The position numbers were made by a program, and so were the translations under genes. This document shows, in pieces, positions 8,133-16,427 of a stretch of 44,970 nucleotides of DNA (the stretch's first letter is position 1; each line of letters opens with the position of its first letter). The notes below the pieces were generated by a model. That model made no database searches. It was not told the origin of the DNA and saw only the letters and a list, made by a program, of their open reading frames with translations. The stretch lies in assembly GCA_017552705.1 (NCBI GenBank), contig JAFZOY010000084.1:1-44970 (forward strand), written 5' to 3'. Source of the stretch: Bacteroidales bacterium. GTDB lineage: Bacteria; Bacteroidota; Bacteroidia; Bacteroidales; UBA1715.

Positions 8133-10250
8133 TTATTTCTCTATTTTCAAAGCAATCCGTTTTCGTGCAATATCAACTTCCAACACTTTTACCATAACAT
8201 GCTGGTGCAGGCTTACCACATCGGCTGGGTTAGAAATATAATGGTCGGCCATGTGCGAAATGTGGATCAAGCCGTTGTCGTGTACGCCAATATCGACGAA
8301 TGCTCCGAAGTTGGTGATGTTGGTCACGATGCCGGGATACACGTTTCCGATTTTCACATCGTCGATGGTTTGTATGGTCGGGTCGAATGAAAATTCCGTA
8401 ATGGTTTCCCTGCAATCCCGTCCCGGTTTCTCCAATTCCTGCATAATGTCGCGGAGCGTTGGCAGACCAACCTTTGCGGAGACGTATGTGTTGAGGTTCA
8501 ATTGTTTTTTCAGTTCTTTTTTATTGATTAATTCTGTGATTGAACACTTGAGGTCTTTAGCCATTTTCTCAACGATTTCGTAGCTTTCGGGATGGACAGC
8601 CGTATTGTCCAATGGATTTTTTGCCCCCGGAATACGGAGAAATCCCGCACATTGTTCGTAGGCTTTTGCGCCAAGGCGTGGCACTTTTTGCAATTCTTTT
8701 CTACTTGAAAATGCTCCATTTTCTGTGCGGTAGTCAACAATATTTTGCGCCAATTGCGGTCCTAAACCTGAAATATAGGTGAGAAGGTGTTTGCTTGCCG
8801 TGTTGAGGTTCACACCAACTAAGTTCACGCTGTTTATAACCGTTTGGTCAAGGGATTTTTTGAGTTTCGTCTGGTCAACATCGTGCTGGTATTGTCCGAC
8901 ACCGATTGATTTTGCGTCAATTTTTACCAATTCCGCAAGAGGATCCATCAATCTTCGGCCTATCGAAACTGCGCCTCTCACGGTCACATCCTCTTTGGGG
9001 AATTCCTCGCGTGCGATTGCCGAGGCGGAATATATGGAGGCGCCATTTTCGCTTACCACAAAAATCTGCACCGATTGGGGGAGTTTGCAGCCACGAATGA
9101 ATTGTTCAGTTTCTCTGCTTGCTGTTCCGTTTCCTATTGAAATCGCTTCGATGTGATAGCGGTCAACCAGGGTGCAGATTGTGTTCATTGCCTGAAGAGT
9201 GTCGTTTTGCGGCGGATTTGGAAAAATTGCTACGTGGTGGAGCAGATTTCCTTGTGCGTCAAGACAAACAACCTTGCAGCCTGTTCTGAATCCCGGATCA
9301 ATGCCCATAACCCTTTTTTCGCCAAGTGGCGGAGCCAACAATAATTGGCGTAGGTTTTCGGCGAACACCCGAATTGCCTCGTCGTCGGCCTTTTCTTTGC
9401 TGAGAGCCGCAAATTCGTTTTCAATCGAAGGTTTTATCAGACGTTTGTATGAATCGTCAATCGCCATCTTTACCTGTTCCGATGCTTCAGTGTTGCCCCG
9501 AACAAAAAGAGGGTAGAGGCGCGACAGTGCGTTTTCCTCGTCGGGGGCGATGCCAACCCGCAAAAATCCTTCGGATTCGCCGCGGCGCATAGCCAATAGG
9601 CGGTGCGAACTGATTCGTTTCAGCGGATCTTTTGCGTCGAAATAATCCTTGTACTTTTCCGCTTCGGTTTCTTTTCCTTTTACAACTTTCGATTGTATGA
9701 TTGCATTGTGTGTGAATTCACCTCTGATGCGGTTTCTTGCAGCCTCGTGTTCGCTCACCCATTCGGCAATGATGTCGCGGGCGCCTTGCAGGGCCGATTT
9801 CGCATCGGGAACAGCATTGTTTATGAACAGCATTGCCCGTGATTCCACATCTCTTTCGTTTTGTTTCATCAAGATTTTCGCCAGCGGTTCCAGTCCATTT
9901 TTGCGTGCTTCCTCGGCTCTTGTTTTCCGTTTTGGTTTGAATGGCAGATAGATGTCTTCAATTTCTGTAAGATTCATACTATCTGTTATACGTTTTTTTA
10001 GTTCTGGAGTTAGTTTTCCTTGTTCTTCAATGCTGGTAATCACGAACTCTTTTCGTTTCTCGAGTTCGCTGAGTTTTTCAAGTTGGGTTTGTATTTCCTG
10101 AATTTCAAGTTCGTTCAGTTCGCCCGTCATTTCTTTACGGTAACGGCTGATGAACGGGATGGTGGCTCCGTCGGAAAGTAGTTTTATTGTATTGGAAACT
10201 TGTCGTTCCTGTAGGTTGAGGGTTTTTGCTATGATTGCTGAAAATTGCAT
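8133..10250 (-). CDS. tex: Tex-family RNA-binding protein
   Basis: The product has 705 residues. An N-terminal helical Tex domain includes ATIPFISRYRKEMTGELNE. A YqgF/RuvC-like fold starts at RVMGIDPGFRTGCK (about residue 310). Helix-hairpin-helix repeats follow (about 485-540, including ISGLGPQLAQNIVDYR), and an S1 RNA-binding domain closes the protein (about 630-705, GNVYPGIVTNITNFGAFVDI). Tex proteins bind nucleic acid and are linked to transcription and RNA surveillance. The domain order and length match the family. It is the last gene of the minus-strand run that begins at pspC, 24 bases after the membrane protein gene. Confidence 0.95.
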   Translation of the reverse strand: MQFSAIIAKTLNLQERQVSNTIKLLSDGATIPFISRYRKEMTGELNELEIQEIQTQLEKLSELEKRKEFVITSIEEQGKLTPELKKRITDSMNLTEIEDIYLPFKPKRKTRAEEARKNGLEPLAKILMKQNERDVESRAMLFINNAVPDAKSALQGARDIIAEWVSEHEAARNRIRGEFTHNAIIQSKVVKGKETEAEKYKDYFDAKDPLKRISSHRLLAMRRGESEGFLRVGIAPDEENALSRLYPLFVRGNTEASEQVKMAIDDSYKRLIKPSIENEFAALSKEKADDEAIRVFAENLRQLLLAPPLGEKRVMGIDPGFRTGCKVVCLDAQGNLLHHVAIFPNPPQNDTLQAMNTICTLVDRYHIEAISIGNGTASRETEQFIRGCKLPQSVQIFVVSENGASIYSASAIAREEFPKEDVTVRGAVSIGRRLMDPLAELVKIDAKSIGVGQYQHDVDQTKLKKSLDQTVINSVNLVGVNLNTASKHLLTYISGLGPQLAQNIVDYRTENGAFSSRKELQKVPRLGAKAYEQCAGFLRIPGAKNPLDNTAVHPESYEIVEKMAKDLKCSITELINKKELKKQLNLNTYVSAKVGLPTLRDIMQELEKPGRDCRETITEFSFDPTIQTIDDVKIGNVYPGIVTNITNFGAFVDIGVHDNGLIHISHMADHYISNPADVVSLHQHVMVKVLEVDIARKRIALKIEK

Positions 10251-10274
10251 GGTAGTTTTGTGTAAAAGGTCTGT

Positions 10275-11234
10275 TTAGCGCATACAAAATCGTGTCAACG
10301 ACTTGTCGGAACAATTTTGTGTGCAGATAACTATAGCGTATGTAATAATAAATGCGAAAACTGGACGGAAAATCAGCACACCGCTCCAATGTCCGCCCAT
10401 GGAGAGCATCAGAATCGTGTCTTCGATAATGCTGTGGAATAGTCCCATAAGTGTCATTGAATAAAAAATATCGCGTGGGGGCAGTTGGGAACGTTTGGTT
10501 TCCTCTATCATCAAACCACCGCCGTAGGCAATGCCGAATGTAAGTCCGAGAACAGTAAGCGTAAGCACTTCGGGACCGATTCGAAGCCAGCCCAATGCCG
10601 AAGCCATGCCTTTGTTGACGAATTCAAGCGCCCCCGTCAGTTCCAATATTCTCAGAAATGCCACCAATGAGAAAATCACAGTGGCTATTACCGCATAATT
10701 CTTGAGTTCGTTCAATGCCCATTCACCCCAGCCAATAGTAGTTTCGGGGGCGGCAAGCATAAACGAAACTGGTTCTTGCAACACATCGAACGCATTATAT
10801 AGTTGCGTAAGCAGAATTCCTGCAACCACGGCAAATCCAAATCTGATGCAAAACATCACCGAAACCCTGACTCCCGTTTTTTTTGAAACCATAAGTTCTA
10901 TGGGAAACGTGTGGGCAATGAGTGTCATCACGCAAAAAACGGTCAGTTGCGCTTCGGTGAGCGGTTCCATGTTGGGATAAATGGCAAACAAAGCCAAAAA
11001 TCCACCATAAATGTTCACCACCATTGCCGTGAGCCAAACCAATGCCATTTGCGCAGGCAAACCCACGATTTTCATAACCGGTTCAAGCACGCTGCTAATG
11101 GGTTCGAGCCAGCCGAATATCTGAATCACGTGGATTATGATGGATATGGGAATCATAAATTTGAAAAGTGTGAAGCAGGCACTTTTCGTCCGTTGAAATA
11201 CAAACGGGAAAAAATTTATTCCGGATAGTTTCAT
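10275..11234 (-). CDS. Nucleoside-recognition (Gate) domain membrane protein
   Basis: This is a polytopic inner-membrane protein of about 319 residues with two related halves (FMIPISIIIHVIQIFGWLEP and, later, VIATVIFSLVAFLRILELTG). Each carries the Gly-rich segments typical of the nucleoside-recognition domain also found in spore maturation proteins A/B and nucleoside transporters. The substrate is unknown. I chose the ATG at 11234 because it overlaps the stop of the preceding phosphatase gene as ATGA (11231-11234), a usual sign of translational coupling, and because the longer frame would start with a polar non-membrane extension. Confidence 0.8.
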   Translation of the reverse strand: MKLSGINFFPFVFQRTKSACFTLFKFMIPISIIIHVIQIFGWLEPISSVLEPVMKIVGLPAQMALVWLTAMVVNIYGGFLALFAIYPNMEPLTEAQLTVFCVMTLIAHTFPIELMVSKKTGVRVSVMFCIRFGFAVVAGILLTQLYNAFDVLQEPVSFMLAAPETTIGWGEWALNELKNYAVIATVIFSLVAFLRILELTGALEFVNKGMASALGWLRIGPEVLTLTVLGLTFGIAYGGGLMIEETKRSQLPPRDIFYSMTLMGLFHSIIEDTILMLSMGGHWSGVLIFRPVFAFIITYAIVICTQNCSDKSLTRFCMR

Positions 11235-11719
11235 TTTGATTCCAATTCGTTCAGAAGATTTTCGCACGCAACTTCGAGCATGTCAATCACTAATCTAAAA
11301 CCTTCATCGCCACCGTAATATGGGTCGGGAATGGTAGGACGGCCAAACGTGTCGCAATAGTCAACCAGACGGCGGATTTTCTGTCGTTGTTCGTCGCTTT
11401 GCGCAATCGACTGCAAATCACGGATATTTTGTTCGTCCATGCCGAAAATCAGGTCAAATTTCTCGAAATCTGACTTCTGCACGGGACGTGACAGATGAGT
11501 GATGTCGTAGCCACGAAAACTTGCGTGGCAGCGCATGCGGTAGTCGGCTTTCTCTCCTTCGTGGTAGTCGAGAATTCCCGCCGAGTCAACTTCGTATTTG
11601 TCGTTGAGATTTTTCTTGGTGAGCAAATCGCACATAATCGTTTCCGCCAACGGCGAACGACAAATGTTGCCCAAACAGACGAACAGAATCTTGGTCTTAG
11701 ATTGTTGCATTGTACTCAT
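11231..11719 (-). CDS. Low-molecular-weight protein-tyrosine phosphatase
   Basis: The product has 162 residues. The CX5R phosphatase loop is CLGNICRS (Cys15 to Arg21) and the acid loop is IPDPYYGG (about residue 130), so all catalytic parts are present. Such enzymes remove phosphate from tyrosine in proteins; in bacteria they often act on capsule-synthesis kinases or arginine-phosphorylated proteins. No kinase is nearby. The start overlaps the end of cinA by 23 bases (or 14 if the second ATG at 11710 is used), and its stop overlaps the next start, so the genes are tightly coupled. Confidence 0.93.
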   Translation of the reverse strand: MSTMQQSKTKILFVCLGNICRSPLAETIMCDLLTKKNLNDKYEVDSAGILDYHEGEKADYRMRCHASFRGYDITHLSRPVQKSDFEKFDLIFGMDEQNIRDLQSIAQSDEQRQKIRRLVDYCDTFGRPTIPDPYYGGDEGFRLVIDMLEVACENLLNELESK

Positions 11720-12953
11720 TTAGAATTAGTTGCTGCAACATTCTCAAGGCATACACCGTTGCTTTCTCGATATTTGTAGCCCGTTCTTTTCCGAGCATAA
11801 ACATTTGTGTCACAACGTTTTTCTCCGAAGCAACGGCAATCCAGATAGTTCCCACAGGTTTTTCGGCAGTTCCACCCGTCGGTCCTGCTATGCCAGACGT
11901 GGCAATGCCGTAGGTCGTGCCTATTTTTTTGCGAACTTCCGACGCCATAGTTTTTACAACGGCCTCGCTCACCACGCCATAGTTTTCAATATCTTCGGGT
12001 TTTACGTTCAATAAATTGATTTTCACCGAATTATCGTATGAAATCACACTACCATAATAGTATGCAGAACTGCCAGAAATTGACGTCAACATTTTGGAAA
12101 TGTTTCCACCCGTGCAACTTTCAGCCGTAGCAACCGTTTCGCCGTATTTAGTGAGCAGTTTTCCCACGACAGATTCAATCGTGTCGTCGTCGAAGCCCCA
12201 AATATATGGATTGATGATTGCACGAAGTTTCGTTTCCTCTTGTGCGACCAACGTGTGCGCTTCCGCCTCGTTAGTTGCCGTGCAGGTCATACGCAGTTTC
12301 ACATAACCTGGCGAAGGCAAATATGCCAAGTGGATTTGTGGCGGCAGTTGTGCTTCCCAATCGGCAATGGTTTCAGCCAATTTCGATTCCGTAATGTTGG
12401 AAACCAGCACATGACGGTGATAGATTGCAGGCAGTTCAAATTTGGCCTTGAGCCAAGGAATGCCCGATTCCGTCATGATAGCCTTCATTTCGTGAGGCAC
12501 GCCAGGAAGCGAAATCACCACAGTTCCGTTCTTCTCAAACCACATTCCCGAAGCCGTTCCGCAAGGATTTGGAATCAATTTGGCGGCTTTGGGAAACATA
12601 GCCTGCGTCTTGTTGTTGGCATTGATTTCCTGATTGCGCGATAGTACGTAATTGGCCATTCCATCGTATGCCTGTTGGTTAAATTCCAACTCGGTATCGA
12701 ACAACTCGCAAAGCACGTGTTTAGTAATGTCGTCGTTTGTCGGCCCAAGCCCGCCAGTAATGATTACCGCGTTGTTTTCGGGAATCAGTCGGTTGAGCGA
12801 CGAAATAATCTGTTCACGATTGTCGGAAATCGTCTCAACACAATGAATGTCGAACCCGATGGTTGACAAATGGTCGCCAAGCCACGAAGCATTTGTGTTG
12901 ACCGTTTTTCCAATCAACAGCTCGTCGCCAATGCTTAATAATGCAACTTTCAT
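11697..12953 (-). CDS. cinA: CinA-family protein (nicotinamide-nucleotide amidohydrolase / ADP-ribose pyrophosphatase type)
   Basis: The product has 418 residues with the complete two-domain layout. An N-terminal MoaB/Mog-like domain begins LLSIGDELLIGKTVNTNA and contains GGLGPTNDDITK. The C-terminal PncC-type deamidase domain begins at TVATAESCTGG and includes SGIAGPTGGT. Proteins of this family recycle NMN formed by NAD-dependent reactions such as DNA ligation and are cytoplasmic. The length is normal. It follows the small pspC gene by 5 bases. Confidence 0.94.
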   Translation of the reverse strand: MKVALLSIGDELLIGKTVNTNASWLGDHLSTIGFDIHCVETISDNREQIISSLNRLIPENNAVIITGGLGPTNDDITKHVLCELFDTELEFNQQAYDGMANYVLSRNQEINANNKTQAMFPKAAKLIPNPCGTASGMWFEKNGTVVISLPGVPHEMKAIMTESGIPWLKAKFELPAIYHRHVLVSNITESKLAETIADWEAQLPPQIHLAYLPSPGYVKLRMTCTATNEAEAHTLVAQEETKLRAIINPYIWGFDDDTIESVVGKLLTKYGETVATAESCTGGNISKMLTSISGSSAYYYGSVISYDNSVKINLLNVKPEDIENYGVVSEAVVKTMASEVRKKIGTTYGIATSGIAGPTGGTAEKPVGTIWIAVASEKNVVTQMFMLGKERATNIEKATVYALRMLQQLILNEYNATI

Positions 12954-12958
12954 AGTGG

Positions 12959-13138
12959 TTACGCTTCAGGCATTAGCAACCAACAAATGAGGTACGCCAA
13001 TACGCCGGCACCACCGAAAATTATGGCACAAAGCCAAACAATACGGATTACAGTAGGATCAACGTCTAAATAATTTGCGACACCGCCGCATACGCCGGCA
13101 ATTCGCTTATCTGCAGATTTTTTAAGTTGTTTGTTCAT
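12959..13138 (-). CDS. PspC domain small membrane protein
   Basis: The product has about 59 residues, almost entirely one PspC domain: KRIAGVCGGVANYLDVDPT, then a hydrophobic segment ending AYLICWLLMPEA. PspC proteins belong to membrane-stress responses; stand-alone copies like this are frequent in Bacteroidetes and their role is not well defined. I chose the ATG at 13138; a longer version would need a TTG at 13159, which lies inside the -7 promoter element. It is the first gene of the minus-strand run leading to tex. Confidence 0.88.
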   Translation of the reverse strand: MNKQLKKSADKRIAGVCGGVANYLDVDPTVIRIVWLCAIIFGGAGVLAYLICWLLMPEA

Positions 13139-13156
13139 TTCTGAAATATTTTTATG

Positions 13157-13183
13157 CAAAAATAGTTAGAATTCATAAATTTG
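13157..13183. promoter_or_regulatory. Divergent promoter pair between pspC and the nif3-like gene
   Basis: On the minus strand, TATTTTTG (plus-strand 13157-13164) fits the Bacteroidetes -7 consensus TAnnTTTG for pspC. On the plus strand, TAAATTTG (13176-13183) fits it for the nif3-like gene starting at 13197. The two boxes are 11 bases apart and the whole gap between start codons is 58 bases. Neither has a clear TTTG -33 element. Confidence 0.5.
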
Positions 13184-13196
13184 AAAAATTTTATCT

Positions 13197-14291
13197 ATGA
13201 TTGTCCAAGACATACTTTCTGAACTTGAATCTGTGGCTCCTCTTGCGTACCAGGAAAGCTATGACAATGCAGGGCTTTTGGTTGGCAATAGAACCGATGA
13301 GGTCGCCAAGGTTTTGATTACACTCGATGTGACCGAAGATGTTGTGCGTGAGGCTATTGCCTGCGGTGCAAATCTTATTGTTGCGCATCATCCGCTTATT
13401 TTTCGTCCGTTGAAATCTATCAACAACGCAACGGAAATTGGCCGATGCGTTACTTTGGCGGTGAAAAACAATATTGCCATTTATGCTTGCCATACCAATA
13501 TTGATTCTGTTGCAAATGGCGTGAATGCAAAGATTTGCGACAAAATCGGTCTGCAAAACAAGAAAATACTTTCTCCACGGGCAAATTGCCTGACGAAGTT
13601 GGTTACCTACGTGCCGAAACAACACACCGAAACGGTTTTGAATGCTTTGTTTTCGGCTGGAGCGGGTTGTATTGGAAACTACGACAAGTGCAGTTTTTCA
13701 TCGGACGGCGTTGGCACGTTTCGGGCAAACGAACATGCGCATCCGTTTGTCGGCGAGAAAAATGAGTTGCACCACGAAAACGAAACACGCATAGAAGTTG
13801 TTTTTCCGAATGAAAAAACGAATGCCGTCGTTGCAAATTTGTTGGAAAATCACCCATACGAAGAAGTTGCGTATGATTTGTTTCCGATAAAAAATACATT
13901 CCCGTTGGTCGGCGATGGAATGGTCGGCGATTTGCCGAAACCCGAAAAAACAACGGATTTTCTCGAAAGAATCAAAAAAATATTTGGTTGCGGAGTAATC
14001 CGTCATACAAAAATCATAAAAGATACGATAGAAAAAGTGGCGGTTTGCGGCGGCTCGGGAAGTTTTCTTATTCAGGATGCAATTCGCTCAAAAGCAGATG
14101 TTTTCATCACTGCCGATGTGAAATACCACGATTTTTTCACTGCCGAAAATAAGATTGTTTTGGCTGATATTGGACATTATGAATCAGAACAATATACAAA
14201 AGAGCTTTTTTATGATTTATTAATGAAAAAAAATTATAACTTTGCAGTCCAAATTTCAAAGGTTAATACGAACCCGATAAACTATATATAA
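13197..14291 (+). CDS. Nif3-like dinuclear metal-centre protein
   Basis: The product has 364 residues and belongs to the NIF3/YbgI family (often annotated GTP cyclohydrolase 1 type 2-like). Metal ligands are visible in VAHHPLIF near residue 65, in ACHTNID near residue 100, and in a C-terminal ADIGHYESE. The middle part (about 130-235) is the PII/CutA-like insertion found in the longer members. The cellular function is uncertain; these are cytoplasmic hexamers. The gene is followed after one base by the zinc-ribbon gene, a pairing common in Bacteroidetes. Confidence 0.92.
   Translation: MIVQDILSELESVAPLAYQESYDNAGLLVGNRTDEVAKVLITLDVTEDVVREAIACGANLIVAHHPLIFRPLKSINNATEIGRCVTLAVKNNIAIYACHTNIDSVANGVNAKICDKIGLQNKKILSPRANCLTKLVTYVPKQHTETVLNALFSAGAGCIGNYDKCSFSSDGVGTFRANEHAHPFVGEKNELHHENETRIEVVFPNEKTNAVVANLLENHPYEEVAYDLFPIKNTFPLVGDGMVGDLPKPEKTTDFLERIKKIFGCGVIRHTKIIKDTIEKVAVCGGSGSFLIQDAIRSKADVFITADVKYHDFFTAENKIVLADIGHYESEQYTKELFYDLLMKKNYNFAVQISKVNTNPINYI
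14237..14244 (+). promoter_or_regulatory. Internal promoter -7 element for the zinc-ribbon gene
   Basis: TAACTTTG fits TAnnTTTG exactly and is followed by CAGTCC, a start-site context often seen at well-expressed Bacteroidales genes. It lies within the last codons of the nif3-like gene, about 49 bases ahead of the zinc-ribbon start, and could drive that gene on its own. Confidence 0.5.
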
Positions 14292-14292
14292 G

Positions 14293-15075
14293 ATGGCAAA
14301 AAAACAAGCAGAAGTTGTGGCTCAGCAGGCTCAGCAATCAGTTGAGCAAAAATTATCATCGTTGTTCAAATTGCAGGAAGCTGATTCCAAAATCGATGAA
14401 ATCCAACGTCTTCGTGGCGAACTTCCATTGGAAGTAAAGGATTTGGAAGATGAATTGGCTGGTCTGGAAACCCGAATTTCAAAAATTCAGGATGAAATTT
14501 CACAGAAAGAGAAAGATATTGTTACTAAGAAAGACGAAATAAAGGACGCACAGGCTCAGGTTAAGAAATACGAGGCTGACCAAATGAAAGTTAGCAATAG
14601 CCGTGAGTTTGAAGCTATCTCAAAGGAAATTGAATTCCAAAAATTGAACATTGAATTGTTCGAGAAGCGCATCCGTGAATATTCCTACGATGTGGAAAAC
14701 CGCAAAAAAGCGTTGGAAGATTCAAAGGCAAAATATGATGAACGCAAACTCGATTTGGATGCAAAAGAAACCGAGTTGAACACAATCATTAACGAAACTA
14801 AGGCTGAAGAAGACCACTTGAAGGCTGAAGCTGAGAATATTTCACGTACGATCGACGAACGTTTGTTGAACGCATATTCCCGTCTTCGTAAAAATGCCCG
14901 TAACGGTGTTGCTGTGGCAACTGTGGAACGTGATGCGTGCGGTGGTTGTTTCAACAAAATCCCGCCTCAAAGACAATTGGACATCAAGAGTCACAAGAAA
15001 ATTATCGTGTGCGAATATTGCGGACGTATTCTTGTTGATAAGGAATTGGCTTTCGGCGAAACGGATGCTGAATAA
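14293..15075 (+). CDS. C4-type zinc-ribbon protein with long coiled coil
   Basis: The product has 260 residues. About residues 15-195 are a continuous charged coiled coil rich in Glu, Lys and Asp. The C-terminal zinc ribbon has two Cys pairs, in ACGGCF and VCEYCGR, about 25 residues apart. This matches the C4-type zinc-ribbon family next to nif3 in many bacteria, which is thought to bind nucleic acid or protein but lacks a settled function. It has its own likely promoter and ends just before a strong terminator. Confidence 0.9.
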   Translation: MAKKQAEVVAQQAQQSVEQKLSSLFKLQEADSKIDEIQRLRGELPLEVKDLEDELAGLETRISKIQDEISQKEKDIVTKKDEIKDAQAQVKKYEADQMKVSNSREFEAISKEIEFQKLNIELFEKRIREYSYDVENRKKALEDSKAKYDERKLDLDAKETELNTIINETKAEEDHLKAEAENISRTIDERLLNAYSRLRKNARNGVAVATVERDACGGCFNKIPPQRQLDIKSHKKIIVCEYCGRILVDKELAFGETDAE

Positions 15076-15094
15076 TTTTTAAAACTAATGATAG

Positions 15095-15127
15095 AGCTGC
15101 TTGTGGGTACCATAGGCAGCTTTTTTT
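15095..15127 (+). terminator. Strong intrinsic terminator that ends at the nadD start codon
   Basis: Bases 15095-15106 can pair with 15110-15121 in a 12-base stem with two G-T pairs and a three-base loop. A run of seven T (15121-15127) follows, and the nadD ATG begins at 15128. It ends transcription of the zinc-ribbon gene, but leaves no room for a separate nadD leader or ribosome-binding site. Confidence 0.85.
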
Positions 15128-15703
15128 ATGGAAGTAGGATTGTATTTCGGTTCGTTTAACCCTATTCACGTGGGGCATCTGGTGATAGCAAACTATATGC
15201 TTGAATTCTCACCGATGGACGAATTGTGGTTTGTGGTGTCGCCACAAAATCCTGTAAAGGAAAAATCTTCGTTGCTCGATGATTATCAACGGCTTCACAT
15301 GGTGGAACTTGCCATCGACGATATGCCACACTTCCGTGCGTCGTCAATTGAATTCACGCTTCCACAACCTTCGTTTACCGTAAATACGCTTGCGCATCTT
15401 GCCGATAAATATCCAAATTACACGTTTTCATTGATAATGGGCGGCGATAATTTGCAGTCGTTCAACAAATGGAAGAATTACCAGCGTATTTTGGAAAACT
15501 ATATGCTGTATGTATATCCACGTCCAGGGTTCGTGATGCCCAAAGAGTTCGAGGGACATCCACATATTACGATAGTGAATGCTCCGTTGATGGATATTTC
15601 TTCGAGTTTCATTAGAAAATGCATCAAGGAAGGAAAGCAAGTTCAGGGTTTTATGCCCAATCAAGCGTGGAAATATTTAGACGAAATGAATTTTTACAAA
15701 TGA
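15128..15703 (+). CDS. nadD: Nicotinate-nucleotide adenylyltransferase
   Basis: The product has 191 residues, the usual length. It makes nicotinate adenine dinucleotide from nicotinate mononucleotide and ATP in NAD synthesis. The nucleotidyltransferase motif is FGSFNPIHVGH (His14 and His17 in HVGH) and the second motif is ISSSFIRKCI near the C-terminus. The family motif begins at residue 5, so the ATG at 15128 must be the start even though it touches the terminator T-run. No Shine-Dalgarno-like sequence is possible there. cinA, also in NAD salvage, lies in the divergent run. Confidence 0.95.
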   Translation: MEVGLYFGSFNPIHVGHLVIANYMLEFSPMDELWFVVSPQNPVKEKSSLLDDYQRLHMVELAIDDMPHFRASSIEFTLPQPSFTVNTLAHLADKYPNYTFSLIMGGDNLQSFNKWKNYQRILENYMLYVYPRPGFVMPKEFEGHPHITIVNAPLMDISSSFIRKCIKEGKQVQGFMPNQAWKYLDEMNFYK

Positions 15704-15756
15704 ACATTCGTCAAGATTTGATATAAAATCGTATAATTGCACAGATTTACGGAACT

Positions 15757-16422
15757 ATGATGACTACGCTGTTCGTACAAGGTATTTTGATTGGTTTGTT
15801 TGTTTCCATACCAATGGGACCGATTGGGGTTCTTTGTATTCAGCGGACATTGCAGCAGGGACGTCTTTCCGGCTTTATATCGGGGCTTGGCGCTGCTTGT
15901 GCCGACACGGTTTTTGCAGGCATAGCAGGGTTTGGTTTGACAATGGTTTCCGATTTCTTCCAGGAACAAAAAACATATATCATGTTGGTCGGAGCCGTGA
16001 TTTTGATTTTTCTGGGATGCCGTATGTTTTTCCGAAACACAATCAAGCAGGCGCGGGCGTTCAAGTACAAGCAATCGAACTTGTTTTCTGATTTTGTGTC
16101 GGTTTTTGCCCTCACGATTACAAATCCGTTAACCATTATTTTTTATGGTATTGTGTTTGCCAGCTTTGGCATGGTGCAGGATAATGTGTTGTCGCTGGGA
16201 ATGATTCTTTCAGGAATTTTCTGCGGGGCAATCAGTATTTGGTTCGTCCTTTCGACGTTTGTGAACTTGTTCCGAAAATATTTTCGGTTACGGGTTATTT
16301 TCTATATCAATAAGATTGCGGGAGTTATAATTGTGTTGTTTGGGTTGTTTGCCATTTACAATGCGTTTTCTCCTGTGGATGAACAGATTGGAAATCGAAA
16401 TGTTCCCTCTGTTGTAAAATAA
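15757..16422 (+). CDS. LysE-family exporter
   Basis: The product has 221 residues with about six membrane segments. The N-terminal motif GLFVSIPMGPIGVLCIQRTL is characteristic of the LysE/RhtB amino-acid exporter superfamily, as is the following long segment GFISGLGAACADT. A region LTITNPLTIIFY matches the second conserved repeat. The exported compound cannot be told from the sequence. It lies between nadD and mnmE on one strand, 5 bases upstream of mnmE. Confidence 0.9.
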   Translation: MMTTLFVQGILIGLFVSIPMGPIGVLCIQRTLQQGRLSGFISGLGAACADTVFAGIAGFGLTMVSDFFQEQKTYIMLVGAVILIFLGCRMFFRNTIKQARAFKYKQSNLFSDFVSVFALTITNPLTIIFYGIVFASFGMVQDNVLSLGMILSGIFCGAISIWFVLSTFVNLFRKYFRLRVIFYINKIAGVIIVLFGLFAIYNAFSPVDEQIGNRNVPSVVK

Positions 16423-16427
16423 GTTTC

